DNA of 32,170 nucleotides from Gammaproteobacteria bacterium (GTDB lineage Bacteria > Pseudomonadota > Gammaproteobacteria > Pseudomonadales > Balneatricaceae): the NCBI GenBank assembly GCA_028598985.1, contig JAQRMV010000005.1, positions 15,562 to 47,731 on the forward strand, read 5' to 3'. A program made the translations under genes and the position numbers. This document shows, piece after piece, positions 8,639 through 17,382 of this stretch; the first letter of the stretch is position 1; every line of letters begins with the position of its first letter. The notes beneath the pieces were generated by a model, which did no database searches, was not told the DNA's origin, and saw only the letters and a program-made list of their open reading frames with translations.

Positions 8639-8734
8639 GCAAATGGCTCCGTTGCATAAAAAGATACCCTATTCTGCCCTCAATTGACCTAGGCTTCAAG
8701 CCTTCTGGTGATCGCGAGCGACCCAAGGCAACCC

Positions 8735-11700
8735 TTACGCGGCGTAAGCTTGGTCATCAATGCTTAAGCCCTTCAAACAGGCCTGTATTTGTGTCTTGGC
8801 GTTGGCCATTGAAGCGGTGCGAACATGGCCGTAACCACGCACGGTTTCAAACACCAAAGCGGCTGCTAAAATATCGGCGTGATTGTCAGAAGTGAGCTGG
8901 GAGATCAAACTGTTCATCTGGGTCACAAAATAATTTACAAAGTCACGTTCTGCCTTGCGTTCTGAGTGATAGCTATAAGGATCTAAGGCGCTACCTCGAA
9001 TGCCCTTTAACTTGGCTAGAGGCTTCATGAATAGCAGCATCCAGCTACCCACGCGGTATTTCTTGGGTTGCTTAAGGTGCTTATTCCAGCCAGCAAAACC
9101 TAAAGGTGAAAGGTTTAAGGAAATGCTATAGTCACCGATAAATTCGGCATCTAGCTGTGCCTTAAAGTCCGGCTTGCTAAATAAGCGGGCCACTTCGTAT
9201 TCATCCTTAACGGCTAATAAATTGAAGTAACTACGGGCTAGTACTTGCATTAATGCCTGGCTTTGGTCGGCAGGTAATATGGCCTTAATTTTTTTATGCC
9301 ACTGTTCTAATTGCTGTTCGTAGCGGGTGGCTAGGGCTTGGTTTTGGTACTCCACTAATCGCTGTTTACGGTCTGTCGAAAGGTCTTGGTAAGTAGGCGT
9401 GGCAGGCTGAATATGCAGCACTTGTGGTTGCTCTGTGCCTGCATGGGCCAACTGGCGCCCTAAATGCAATGCTCGCAGGTTGGCCTTAATAGCCACGCCA
9501 TTTAAGTTAATGGCTTGTTCTAGGGCATTAATGGATATGGGCACTAGGCCTTTTTGAACCGCAAAACCAAGCAACATGACATTAGCAAAAATAGTATCTC
9601 CCATTTGTTGCAAGGCTAGTTTATGGAAATCGAGTTCATGCATATCCTTGCTGACATGGCTAGCAATTAGGCTTAGGCACTGGTCTTGCTTAAAATCAAA
9701 ATTTGCATCTTTTACAAAATTAGACACAGGAATTAAATGGCTGCTCACCACCGCTTGAGTATTTTGGCTGCATAACCCCAGCACGCTCGGTGCAACTGTG
9801 ACCACAGCGTCGGCGGCAAGGAGTAAGTCTGCACGACCTTCTACAATGCGCGGAGTGGTAACTTGCTCTGGTGTTGCTGCTAAGCGTACATGGCTTAAAA
9901 CCGCACCACCTTTTTGGGCTAAACCGGAAAAATCCAAGGTCATAAAGGCATTGCCATCAATGTGGGATGCCATACCTAACAAAGCGCCAATAGTAAGTAC
10001 ACCAGTGCCGCCTACGCCGGTTACCGCAATATTAAAAGGCTGTTCTAGGCCCTTATGTGGTGTGGGTTCTGGTAGGGTCATCAGGGCTTGATTTTGAGCC
10101 TTTGGTTTGCGCACTTGAGCGCCTTCTACGGTAATAAAGGAAGGGCAGAAACCCTTTACGCAAGACAGATCTGCATTACAACTTGACTGGTTGATTTTAC
10201 GCTTGCGGCCAAGGTTAGTTTCTAAGGGTTCTACGGCCACACAGTTAGATTGTACAGAGCAATCACCACACCCTTCACATATTTCTGGGTGTATCCAAGC
10301 ACGGGTTTTAATAGCCTCAACTTTACCTTGCTTACGCAAACGGCGTTTTTCTGTGGCGCAGGTTTGTTGGAATACAATGACACTTAAGCCTTGCTGTTTG
10401 CGTAGACGTTCCATCACACTAGCCAGCTCATCGCGATGGCCTAAATAAACGCCTTGGGCTAGCTCAGATTGTTTGATTTGGCTTGGGTCGTCTGCCAATA
10501 CAACAATTTCTGGCACCCCTTCGTGATACAGCTGATGAGTGACTTGTGGCATGGTTAATATACCATCTACACTTTGTCCGCCGGTCATCGCTACGGCGTC
10601 GTTGTAAAGTATTTTGTAAGTAATGTTAGCGCCCGCCGCCAAAGACTGACGAATGGCTAACGAACCCGAATGAAAGTAGGTGCCATCACCAAGGTTAACA
10701 AACTGATGAGCCTCGCCAGTAAAGTGAGCGCAACCGGCCCACATGGCGCCTTCGCCACCCATCTGACTAAAAGTTTCTGTGTTGCGGTCCATCCATTGCA
10801 CCATGAAGTGGCAACCTATACCGGCTGCGGCGCGGCTACCTTCGGGTACCTTTGTGGAGCTGTTATGGGGACAGCCAGCACAGTAAAAGGGCGTGCGTGT
10901 GACGGGTGCTAAAAGTTGTTGGCTGGCTTCGTTTTGAGCTTCTATGCGTGCTATCTGTACTAATAAATGTGCACGGGTATCGGCATCTAAGTCCAGTTTT
11001 AGCAACCGTTGTGCAATTACCTTGGCAACCATTGGCACATCAAGTTCTTTATCCAGCGGTAGAACACTTTGGTCTACTTCATCGAATTTACCGATGATGC
11101 GAGGGCGTTCATGGGTGGCCCAGTTAAACAGTTGCTGTTTAATTTGGTTCTCGATCATTTCCCGGCGCTCTTCAACGATAAGAATTTCTTCCAAACCTTC
11201 AGAAAATTGTCGAATACCTTGGGGTTCTAAAGGCCATGGCATGCCTACTTTATATACGCTCACGCCTAGTTGAGCAGCCTGTTCATCTGTTAGGCCTAAT
11301 TCGTGAATGGCTTGACGAGTTTCTTCATAGGACTTACCCGAAGCTACAATACCAAAACGTGGTTTTGGTGAAGCTAAAGTCACACGGTTAAAACCGTTGG
11401 CACGAGCAAAAGCTAGGGCGGCATACCCTTTGTGATTTTGTAGCCTAGAATCTTGCTGCATACGGTCATCGGGCCAGCGCAGGTTTAGGCCGTCTTCTGG
11501 GATGTCAAAATCATCAGGAATAATAAACTCTACGTCTTCATCTTTTAGATTAACGGCTGCCGTAGTTTCTACGGTTTCAGAAATTACTTTAAAGCCAACC
11601 CAACAGCCACTATAGCGTGACATGGCAAGGCCAGCTAAACCCATCCAAATGTATTCATGGATAGAAGAGGGGTATAACACAGGCATAGTGGATGACATAA

Positions 11701-12199
11701 AAGCGTGGTCCGACTGGTGCGGAACCGTTGAAGACTTGGCACCATGGTCATCGCCTGCTACACACAAAACACCGCCATAGGGTGCAGAGCCTGCGGCATT
11801 AGCATGTTTAAATACATCACCACAACGGTCTACACCTGGGCCTTTGCCATACCACATTCCCACAAGGCCGTCGTACTGCGCTTCTTTAGAAAGGTGAAGC
11901 TGTTGTGAACCCCACACCATGGTGGCCGCTAGTTCCTCATTCACACCCGGCTGAAAACGAATATTGTGTTGGTCTAAATAAGGCTGAGCTTGCTCTAAGG
12001 TCTTGTCGAGTAAACCTAACGGCGAGCCGCGGTAGCCACTGATAAAACCACCGGTATTTAAGCCCGCTTTTTTGTCACGGCGAATTTGTGCCATGGGAAT
12101 GCGCGCCAAAGCTTGCACTCCGCTCATATACACTTGGCCAGATTGTTGGCGATAACATTCAAACAAATCTTCGGGCTGGTGGGCGAGTGTCTTAGGCAT
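8735..12199 (-). CDS. Fused indolepyruvate ferredoxin oxidoreductase
   Basis: An 1154-residue fusion of the alpha, ferredoxin and beta parts of 2-oxoacid:acceptor oxidoreductases. The N-terminal domain carries GFISGYRGSPLG (51-62). The TPP domain has CAGCPHNSS (440-448) and GDGTYFHSG with YNDAVAMTGGQ (504-542). A cysteine cluster CEGCGDC...C (641-653), with further cysteines at 674, 680 and 685, should bind iron-sulfur. The gamma-type domain begins at about 722 (VTGVGGTGVL) and a long helical C-terminal region follows. Such enzymes decarboxylate aryl- or branched-chain 2-oxoacids to acyl-CoA and pass electrons to ferredoxin or another acceptor. The gene is divergent from an Lrp-family regulator 158 bases away, which fits control by amino-acid supply. 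Substrate preference cannot be read from the sequence. I see no strong ribosome-binding site before ATG 12199. Confidence 0.88.
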   Translation of the reverse strand: MPKTLAHQPEDLFECYRQQSGQVYMSGVQALARIPMAQIRRDKKAGLNTGGFISGYRGSPLGLLDKTLEQAQPYLDQHNIRFQPGVNEELAATMVWGSQQLHLSKEAQYDGLVGMWYGKGPGVDRCGDVFKHANAAGSAPYGGVLCVAGDDHGAKSSTVPHQSDHAFMSSTMPVLYPSSIHEYIWMGLAGLAMSRYSGCWVGFKVISETVETTAAVNLKDEDVEFIIPDDFDIPEDGLNLRWPDDRMQQDSRLQNHKGYAALAFARANGFNRVTLASPKPRFGIVASGKSYEETRQAIHELGLTDEQAAQLGVSVYKVGMPWPLEPQGIRQFSEGLEEILIVEERREMIENQIKQQLFNWATHERPRIIGKFDEVDQSVLPLDKELDVPMVAKVIAQRLLKLDLDADTRAHLLVQIARIEAQNEASQQLLAPVTRTPFYCAGCPHNSSTKVPEGSRAAAGIGCHFMVQWMDRNTETFSQMGGEGAMWAGCAHFTGEAHQFVNLGDGTYFHSGSLAIRQSLAAGANITYKILYNDAVAMTGGQSVDGILTMPQVTHQLYHEGVPEIVVLADDPSQIKQSELAQGVYLGHRDELASVMERLRKQQGLSVIVFQQTCATEKRRLRKQGKVEAIKTRAWIHPEICEGCGDCSVQSNCVAVEPLETNLGRKRKINQSSCNADLSCVKGFCPSFITVEGAQVRKPKAQNQALMTLPEPTPHKGLEQPFNIAVTGVGGTGVLTIGALLGMASHIDGNAFMTLDFSGLAQKGGAVLSHVRLAATPEQVTTPRIVEGRADLLLAADAVVTVAPSVLGLCSQNTQAVVSSHLIPVSNFVKDANFDFKQDQCLSLIASHVSKDMHELDFHKLALQQMGDTIFANVMLLGFAVQKGLVPISINALEQAINLNGVAIKANLRALHLGRQLAHAGTEQPQVLHIQPATPTYQDLSTDRKQRLVEYQNQALATRYEQQLEQWHKKIKAILPADQSQALMQVLARSYFNLLAVKDEYEVARLFSKPDFKAQLDAEFIGDYSISLNLSPLGFAGWNKHLKQPKKYRVGSWMLLFMKPLAKLKGIRGSALDPYSYHSERKAERDFVNYFVTQMNSLISQLTSDNHADILAAALVFETVRGYGHVRTASMANAKTQIQACLKGLSIDDQAYAA

Positions 12200-12297
12200 G
12201 GCGAACAGTCTCAGATAATTATTGTGGGTGTAACTGTGCAGTATGAAGCATTAAGGGAGGAATTAATTTGCTTATTAATACAGAAATAAGGAATAAT

Positions 12298-12344
12298 TAG
12301 GAATATATTTTCTATATTTGGCACACATTAAGGATATTTATCCT
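12298..12344 (+). promoter_or_regulatory. Candidate Lrp-type operators in the divergent region
   Basis: Two A/T-rich inverted repeats lie just upstream of the Lrp-family gene. One is TAG-N11-CTA at 12298-12314 (TAGGAATATATTTTCTA), close to the form of Lrp/AsnC operators but 2 bases longer than the E. coli consensus. The other is a perfect AGGATA-TT-TATCCT at 12331-12344, ending 13 bases before the start codon. Both suit autoregulation and control of the divergent oxidoreductase gene. The call rests on symmetry and position only. Confidence 0.4.
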
Positions 12345-12357
12345 AAAAAGGTAAAAA

Positions 12358-12834
12358 ATGAAGTTAGACGCTTTCGATATAAAGATTTTGCAACACCTAC
12401 AAAAAGACGTCAGTCAGTCAGTGCAAACCATAGCCGATCTTGTAGGCCTGTCACATACACCATGTTGGAGACGCATTAAGCGCCTGCAAGAGAATGGCAT
12501 TATTAGTGCCAGCGTGGCTTTGGTGAATGCCAAAAAAGTAGGTCTTGGGGTGGTGGTGTTTGTCACCGTAAAGCTTAATAGTCATGATGAGCAGCTGTTA
12601 GCCCAGTTTGAAAACGCTGCAGTGGCTATGGATGAAGTAATGCAGTGCTATATTATGTCTGGTGATGTGGATTATTTACTAAGGGTGGTCGTGCAGTCCA
12701 TCGAACAGTATGAGCAAACCTTAAAACGTAAGCTAGTGAAGCTGCCAGGGGTGGCGGCGCTTAATTCTAGCTTTGCCCTGAGGGAACTCAAGAATCAGCA
12801 CCTGTTGCCATGGCAGTTAGTTTCTGACTTCTAA
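12358..12834 (+). CDS. Lrp/AsnC-family transcriptional regulator
   Basis: A 158-residue regulator with the full Lrp layout. Residues 1-60 form the winged helix-turn-helix (LDAFDIKILQHLQKDVSQSV ... LVGLSHTPCWRRIKRLQENGII). Residues 65-150 form the RAM ligand and oligomerisation domain (VVVFVTVKLNSHDEQLLAQF; CYIMSGDVDYLLRVVVQSIEQYE). The SGDVDYLLRV segment is the usual RAM signature. AAGG about 6 bases before ATG 12358 supports the start. It diverges from the indolepyruvate oxidoreductase, and by analogy with similar pairs probably controls it and itself in response to an amino acid. Its 3' end is overlapped on the other strand by a short IS-derived reading frame. Confidence 0.9.
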   Translation: MKLDAFDIKILQHLQKDVSQSVQTIADLVGLSHTPCWRRIKRLQENGIISASVALVNAKKVGLGVVVFVTVKLNSHDEQLLAQFENAAVAMDEVMQCYIMSGDVDYLLRVVVQSIEQYEQTLKRKLVKLPGVAALNSSFALRELKNQHLLPWQLVSDF

Positions 12835-12936
12835 TGTTATCAAGCCATCTGGCAACGTTTGAATTGAATGTTCTTCATAGGTGATTTGCTGAACCGCAGC
12901 AACTTTAAACTCTTGGGTGTAGCGTGCGCCTGCCAT
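12817..12936 (-). pseudogene. IS3-family OrfA N-terminal remnant
   Basis: A 39-codon minus-strand frame from ATG 12936 to TAA 12817 begins MAGARYTQEFKVAAVQQI and continues TYEEHSIQ. This matches the N-terminus of IS3-family OrfA (HTH_Tnp_1), for example the pattern RYTxEFKxxAVxQxxERGHSV, for about 26 residues. It then becomes unrelated sequence and runs into the 3' end of the Lrp-family gene. The helix-turn-helix recognition part and all of OrfB are missing, so it cannot be functional. I assigned it by reading the motif and could not run a search. Confidence 0.5.
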
Positions 12937-12967
12937 TTGTAAAGGTGGTGTGATATTCTGTAATAAT

Positions 12968-12999
12968 AATTGGTAAAAAAAATTTACCAATTTTATATA
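12968..12999 (+). promoter_or_regulatory. Perfect 10-bp palindrome overlapping the glcD promoter region
   Basis: Arms AATTGGTAAA (12968-12977) and TTTACCAATT (12983-12992) are perfect inverted repeats around five A residues. A promoter can be read through it: TTGGTA at 12970-12975, an 18-base spacer, and TATATA at 12994-12999, with AAAGG at 13007-13011 before the glcD start. The TTGGT...ACCAA half-sites recall FadR-subfamily GntR operators (PdhR/GlcC type), but the gap between them is 11 bases rather than 3. The hairpin could instead be a weak terminator. No GntR gene is in the window. Confidence 0.45.
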
Positions 13000-13020
13000 G
13001 CTACCTAAAGGTTATCTTAC

Positions 13021-14454
13021 ATGGGCCAACCTACACCCAATTTTGTTGACTTGATATCTGCCTTGCAGGCCATGTTGCCTGTGGCCAGTTTATTAGTTGA
13101 TGATGAAAATCAACGCCCATTCGAGTGTGATGGCTTGGCTGTTTATCAACAGTTGCCCTTAGTGACAGTGATTCCGGAAACGTTATTGCAGGTGCAAGAA
13201 ATTCTTCGTTTATGCTGCCTTCATAAGGTGCCATTGGTGCCTCGAGGTGCAGGAACCGGCCTATGTGCGGGGGCAATGCCCCATGCCCATGGGGTGCTTT
13301 TAGTCATGACTAAGTTCGACAAAATACTGCATATTAATGAACGCACAGCAGAAGCTACAGTGCAGCCTGGCGTGCGTAACTTGGCCTTAAGTGAAGCTTC
13401 AGAACCCTACGGGCTATATTATGCCCCTGATCCATCATCACAAATTGCCTGTACTATTGGTGGTAACGTGGCAGAAAATTCGGGTGGTGTGCATTGCCTA
13501 AAATACGGTCTCACGGTCAATAACTTATTGCAGGTGAGTATGGTGACTATTGAAGGTGAGCTAGTGACCTTTGGAGGCGACGGTTTAGACGCTGCCGGCA
13601 TGGATCTGTTGTCTTTAGTAGCAGGGTCTGAAGGTTTGCTAGGCGTAGTGGTGGAGATTAAAGTGAAGCTTCTGCCACGGGCTCCAAGAGTGCAAGTGCT
13701 AATGGCGGCCTATAGCAACGTAACGGCTGCTGGTGATGCCGTAGCAGCGCTCATTGGTCAAGGTATCATTCCTGCTGGGTTGGAGATGATGGACCATTTG
13801 GCGATTAAGGCAGCTGAAGATTTTGTTAAAGTGGGTTACCCCATAGACGCCCAAGCACTGCTGATCTGTGAGCTAGATGGTACCGATGCAGAAGTGGAAG
13901 AGCAGCTACAAACAGTAAGCCAATGTTTTACTGACTATGGTGCCTATCAGATTAGAGTGGCAAAAGACGACCAAGAGGCCGCTGCCCTATGGCAGGGGAG
14001 AAAAGCGGCTTTTCCTGCAGTGGGACGCATATCGCCAGACTATTATTGTATGGACGGTACTATACCCCGTGGCCAAGTTGCCCATGTATTAACTCGTATT
14101 AGTGAGTTGTCGCAGCATTACGGTTTGGCCGTGGCCAACGTATTTCATGCTGGGGATGGCAACCTTCACCCGCTTATTTTATTCGATGCAAGCATTGATG
14201 GTCAGCTGGCACAAGCTGAAGCCTTGGGTGGCGATATTTTAACCTTGTGTGTTGATGTAGGAGGCACTATTACTGGAGAGCACGGTGTCGGGTTAGAAAA
14301 AATGCCACAAATGCCTTATCAATTTTCAGATGCGGAGCTGGCTCAATTTAGGCGCTTAAAAGCAGCGTTTGATCCCTATGAGCTGCTCAATCCAGGGAAA
14401 GGCATTCCTACGCTTAAATATTGCCAAGAATATAGGAGCTTGCACAATGGCTGA
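13021..14454 (+). CDS. glcD: Glycolate oxidase FAD subunit GlcD
   Basis: A 477-residue FAD-linked oxidase. The FAD-binding PCMH domain shows PLVPRGAGTGLCAG (71-84) and SSQIACTIGGNVAENSGG (about 139-156). The C-terminal FAD-oxidase domain ends with VFHAGDGNLHPL and GEHGVGLEKM, both typical of GlcD. With GlcE and GlcF it forms the membrane-associated complex that oxidises glycolate to glyoxylate and passes electrons to the respiratory chain. The protein is slightly shorter than the E. coli homologue of about 499 residues. It starts the operon, with glcE overlapping it by 8 bases. D-lactate dehydrogenase is the main alternative, but the glcDEF order argues for glycolate oxidase. Confidence 0.9.
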   Translation: MGQPTPNFVDLISALQAMLPVASLLVDDENQRPFECDGLAVYQQLPLVTVIPETLLQVQEILRLCCLHKVPLVPRGAGTGLCAGAMPHAHGVLLVMTKFDKILHINERTAEATVQPGVRNLALSEASEPYGLYYAPDPSSQIACTIGGNVAENSGGVHCLKYGLTVNNLLQVSMVTIEGELVTFGGDGLDAAGMDLLSLVAGSEGLLGVVVEIKVKLLPRAPRVQVLMAAYSNVTAAGDAVAALIGQGIIPAGLEMMDHLAIKAAEDFVKVGYPIDAQALLICELDGTDAEVEEQLQTVSQCFTDYGAYQIRVAKDDQEAAALWQGRKAAFPAVGRISPDYYCMDGTIPRGQVAHVLTRISELSQHYGLAVANVFHAGDGNLHPLILFDASIDGQLAQAEALGGDILTLCVDVGGTITGEHGVGLEKMPQMPYQFSDAELAQFRRLKAAFDPYELLNPGKGIPTLKYCQEYRSLHNG

Positions 14455-15499
14455 TCTCACCGCGCAGTTGCGAGAGCAAGTGCAGCAAGCTAAATCTGAA
14501 CAAATACCCTTACAAATTATAGGTGCTAATAGTAAGTCTCATCTAGGGCGTAGTGTTATTGCCATGCCTATTAATACCGCCGAGCACACTGGCATCATCA
14601 GCTACAGCCCAACGGAGTTGGTGATTCGAGCCCGTTCGGGTACCAAAATCAGTGACCTAAATTTAGCTTTAGCAGAACATGATCAACGTCTGCCGTTTGA
14701 CCCCCCCCAATATCAAATGCAGGGTACTATTGGGGGCACCGTGGCGACTAATCAAAGCGGCCCAGCAAGGCCTTGGTTTGGAGCTGTTAAAGACAGCCTT
14801 CTAGGGCTGGGTCTGATTAATGGTTACGCACAAGAAATGAATTTTGGTGGCCAAGTGATGAAAAACGTTGCAGGTTTTGATATCACACGATTGCAGTGTG
14901 GCGCTATGGGAGCCTTGGGTTTGATTACTGAGGTGTCGATCAAGGTGCTGCCGATGTTTAAAGCCAGCCTTACTTTGGTGTTTGAGATCGATCAGGCCGC
15001 TGCCCTTGAAATCATGCCAGCTTGGTCTAATCAAAACCTCCCTATTACGGGTATTTGTCATTGGCAGGGTATGCAGTATGTACGTTTACAAGGAGGCCAA
15101 AGTGGCGTTGATGAAGCCGCATCTGGTTTGCTTAAGCAATTGCCGGGTGCCTTATTAGATGCGACATTGGCCAAGGAGTTTTGGCGACAGGTACGAGAAC
15201 AGGAACTATTACAGCCCCACGGCAGTCAAGTTTTATGGCGCTGGACAGGCGCTGCAGATGCCAGTGCTGAAGCTTTGCCGGGTGCCCAGCTCATCAACTG
15301 GGCAGGGGCGGAACGTTGGGTGTTGGCAGAAGATCGTCCGGCGGACAACATGGCCTTAGTACAATACCAAGGCGGAGATCGCCAAGCAGAAGTTAATCCG
15401 GCAATGGACACTCACAATAGAGCTTTACAAATACGCCTTAAGCACGCCTTTGATCCACACGGCTTGTTCAATGTAGGTCGCTCATATGCTTGGTTATAA
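14447..15499 (+). CDS. glcE: Glycolate oxidase FAD-binding subunit GlcE
   Basis: A 350-residue second FAD-binding subunit, the same length as the E. coli protein. I place the start at ATG 14447 (MADLTAQLREQ), with AGGAG at 14434-14438 giving an 8-base gap. An upstream in-frame ATG at 14369 lies deep in glcD and lacks a ribosome-binding site. The PCMH FAD domain shows PFDPPQYQMQGTIGGTVATN (about 86-105) and a GGQVMKNVAGFD motif typical of GlcE. The C-terminus ends LKHAFDPHGLFNVGRSY. The gene overlaps glcD by 8 bases and precedes glcF by 21, so the three should be co-translated. Confidence 0.9.
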   Translation: MADLTAQLREQVQQAKSEQIPLQIIGANSKSHLGRSVIAMPINTAEHTGIISYSPTELVIRARSGTKISDLNLALAEHDQRLPFDPPQYQMQGTIGGTVATNQSGPARPWFGAVKDSLLGLGLINGYAQEMNFGGQVMKNVAGFDITRLQCGAMGALGLITEVSIKVLPMFKASLTLVFEIDQAAALEIMPAWSNQNLPITGICHWQGMQYVRLQGGQSGVDEAASGLLKQLPGALLDATLAKEFWRQVREQELLQPHGSQVLWRWTGAADASAEALPGAQLINWAGAERWVLAEDRPADNMALVQYQGGDRQAEVNPAMDTHNRALQIRLKHAFDPHGLFNVGRSYAWL

Positions 15500-15520
15500 C
15501 TTAAAGGCAATAACCCAATT

Positions 15521-16732
15521 ATGAAAACAATAATCGCTAAAGAATTTGCTGATCAGCCACAGTTTGATTCGGTTAAAGGTATTCTACAAGCCTGTGTACA
15601 TTGTGGTTTTTGTACGGCCACCTGCCCTACATACCTGTTATTGGGGGATGAGCGAGACAGCCCCCGTGGTCGTATTTATATGATGAAGGCTATGTTTGAA
15701 GGTGAACAGGTCACGAGTGCCACCAGGAATCATTTGGATCGTTGTCTTACATGCCGCAGCTGTGAAACTACCTGCCCATCTGGCGTTGAGTACGGTCACC
15801 TAGTTGATTTAGGGCGCATTGCAGCGGAACAAAAAGCACCACGCTCTAAAGTGCAGCAAAGCATACGTTGGGGTTTGCGCCAAGTATTACCTTATCGGCA
15901 TCGGTTTGGCCTGCTTTTTAAGCTAGGGCAAAGGTTTAGGCCGGTATTGCCACAAATGCTAAAACAACATCTACCTAAGGCGTCAAAAAAATTATCCCTG
16001 CCCCAGGGCGACCATACGCGAGTGATGTTAAGCTTACCCGGTTGTGCCCAAGCCAGTGCGGCCCCTAATACCGACATTGCCGCAGCACAAGTGTTGGATA
16101 AACTAGGTATTACGCTTAAAGTAATACATAAAAGTGGTTGTTGTGGCGCTGTAGATCATCACCTTAATGCCCACGACAAAGCACTCCAAAAAGCAAGACA
16201 CAACATAGACCTTGTGTGGCCAGAATTAGAGGCTGGCGCCGAAGCTATTGTTGTAACAGCCTCGGGGTGTGGGGCCACGTTGCAGGATTACGGCCATATG
16301 CTGAAAAATGATGCGATCTATGCGCATAAGGCACAACAAGTCTCTGCGGCCGCAAAAGACATGGTAGAAATCCTTGAGAAAGAGGATACAGCGGCGTTAA
16401 AAATTCTCAAAACTGCAGGCAAAGTGGCCGTTCATTGCCCTTGCACCCAGCAACATGCCATGCAGTTGCCTGGCCGAGTGAAAACCTTACTGAAACAGCT
16501 GGGTGTAGAAATTGCCGCCACCCATAATGACCATCTATGTTGCGGCTCAGCGGGAACTTATTCACTACTGCAACCTAGGTTGAGCCATCAATTACGAGAC
16601 AATAAACTACACGACCTCACACAAGATAAGCCCGATCAAATAGTCACGGCTAATATTGGTTGTCAATTACATTTGGGTGGTAGTAGTAAGGTGCCAGTAA
16701 AACATTGGCTCGAATTACTGGCAAGTGATTAG
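15521..16732 (+). CDS. glcF: Glycolate oxidase iron-sulfur subunit GlcF
   Basis: A 403-residue iron-sulfur subunit. Two [4Fe-4S] motifs are clear: Cys25-x2-Cys28-x2-Cys31-x3-Cys35-Pro and Cys75-x2-Cys78-x2-Cys81-x3-Cys85-Pro. Two CCG-type domains follow (SGCCGAVDHH near 205 and LCCGSAGTY near 341), as in heterodisulfide-reductase-like electron carriers. It transfers electrons from GlcDE to the quinone pool at the inner membrane. The length is close to the E. coli protein of about 407 residues. It is the last gene of glcDEF. No malate synthase or glcG follows, so the glyoxylate product must be handled elsewhere. Confidence 0.9.
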   Translation: MKTIIAKEFADQPQFDSVKGILQACVHCGFCTATCPTYLLLGDERDSPRGRIYMMKAMFEGEQVTSATRNHLDRCLTCRSCETTCPSGVEYGHLVDLGRIAAEQKAPRSKVQQSIRWGLRQVLPYRHRFGLLFKLGQRFRPVLPQMLKQHLPKASKKLSLPQGDHTRVMLSLPGCAQASAAPNTDIAAAQVLDKLGITLKVIHKSGCCGAVDHHLNAHDKALQKARHNIDLVWPELEAGAEAIVVTASGCGATLQDYGHMLKNDAIYAHKAQQVSAAAKDMVEILEKEDTAALKILKTAGKVAVHCPCTQQHAMQLPGRVKTLLKQLGVEIAATHNDHLCCGSAGTYSLLQPRLSHQLRDNKLHDLTQDKPDQIVTANIGCQLHLGGSSKVPVKHWLELLASD

Positions 16733-16753
16733 CATTAACAATCTTTACTTAGT

Positions 16754-16780
16754 TTGACACAGTACGGGGGAATTAATCAT
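16754..16780 (+). promoter_or_regulatory. Possible promoter of the glycine-zipper gene
   Basis: A perfect -35 hexamer TTGACA is at 16754-16759 and a 4-of-6 -10 match AATCAT at 16775-16780, with a 15-base spacer. The transcription start would fall about 45 bases before the chosen ATG. The -10 is weak and the spacer short, so the call is tentative. Confidence 0.3.
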
Positions 16781-16832
16781 AGCTGTGTTAGTCTATTATA
16801 AGGAATGAAGTATTATGTTTAAGGAGAGGCCC

Positions 16833-17375
16833 ATGAAAACTATCACTGCAACAGCCACATCAGCCATTGCAATTTTTGCAGCAGGATTAATGTTAGCCAG
16901 TACTGCTCAAGCACAAACTATGCTGGTAAAAGTGTTACAAGAATCCGACGAAATTGTGTCCCAAATCTATAAAGAAGTGCCCGTTAAGTCTTGCCGAGTA
17001 GAGCAGATTCCTATTTATGGCACTCAGTCTGGTGGCGCACAGGCGTCTACCGCAGACGTGGTGGCTAGCGCTATTTTTGGTGGCCTATTAGGTAACCAGG
17101 TAGGCGGTGGAACAGGTAAAGACGCAGCCACACTTTTAGGTGCCATTGCCGGTGCCGATATGGCCAATAAAAAAGGCCGAGACAAACAAGTTGTGGTAGG
17201 CCATAAACAACAAGAGGTATGTGATGTAGTAATGCAGCAGCGTACCGTAAGCCAAGTGTCAGGCTATAAAACCTACATTGAGTTTGGTGACAATATTTGG
17301 CAAATGACCACCACTATACCCTACACCACAGGAGAGTTTTTGCGAGTTAATGTAGACATTACCCCAGCAGAATAA
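16833..17375 (+). CDS. Exported glycine-zipper 2TM protein
   Basis: A 180-residue exported protein. ATG 16833 is preferred because AAGGAG (16821-16826) precedes it by 6 bases and because it puts a standard signal peptide at the N-terminus: MKTITATAT, a hydrophobic core, and probable cleavage after AQA near residue 27. An in-frame ATG at 16815 would add six residues. Residues 77-110 (ASAIFGGLLGNQVGGGTGKD, then ATLLGAIAGADMA) form a glycine-zipper hairpin, as in SlyB/Rcc01698-type envelope proteins. No lipobox cysteine follows the signal peptide, so it is likely periplasmic or membrane-embedded, not a lipoprotein. The single Cys54 and a later Cys near 131 may form a disulfide. The specific function is unknown. 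It is monocistronic and convergent with the dehydratase. Confidence 0.75.
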   Translation: MKTITATATSAIAIFAAGLMLASTAQAQTMLVKVLQESDEIVSQIYKEVPVKSCRVEQIPIYGTQSGGAQASTADVVASAIFGGLLGNQVGGGTGKDAATLLGAIAGADMANKKGRDKQVVVGHKQQEVCDVVMQQRTVSQVSGYKTYIEFGDNIWQMTTTIPYTTGEFLRVNVDITPAE

Positions 17376-17382
17376 CTAAGCC

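Noticed and set aside
8734-8748. Inverted repeat CTTACGC-G-GCGTAAG over the oxidoreductase stop codon
   Set aside because: A 1-base centre makes only a short hairpin and no U-tract follows, so it is not a convincing terminator.
16757-16788. ACACAG...CTGTGT inverted repeat before the glycine-zipper gene
   Set aside because: Six-base arms with a 20-base gap are weak, and no matching regulator is evident.
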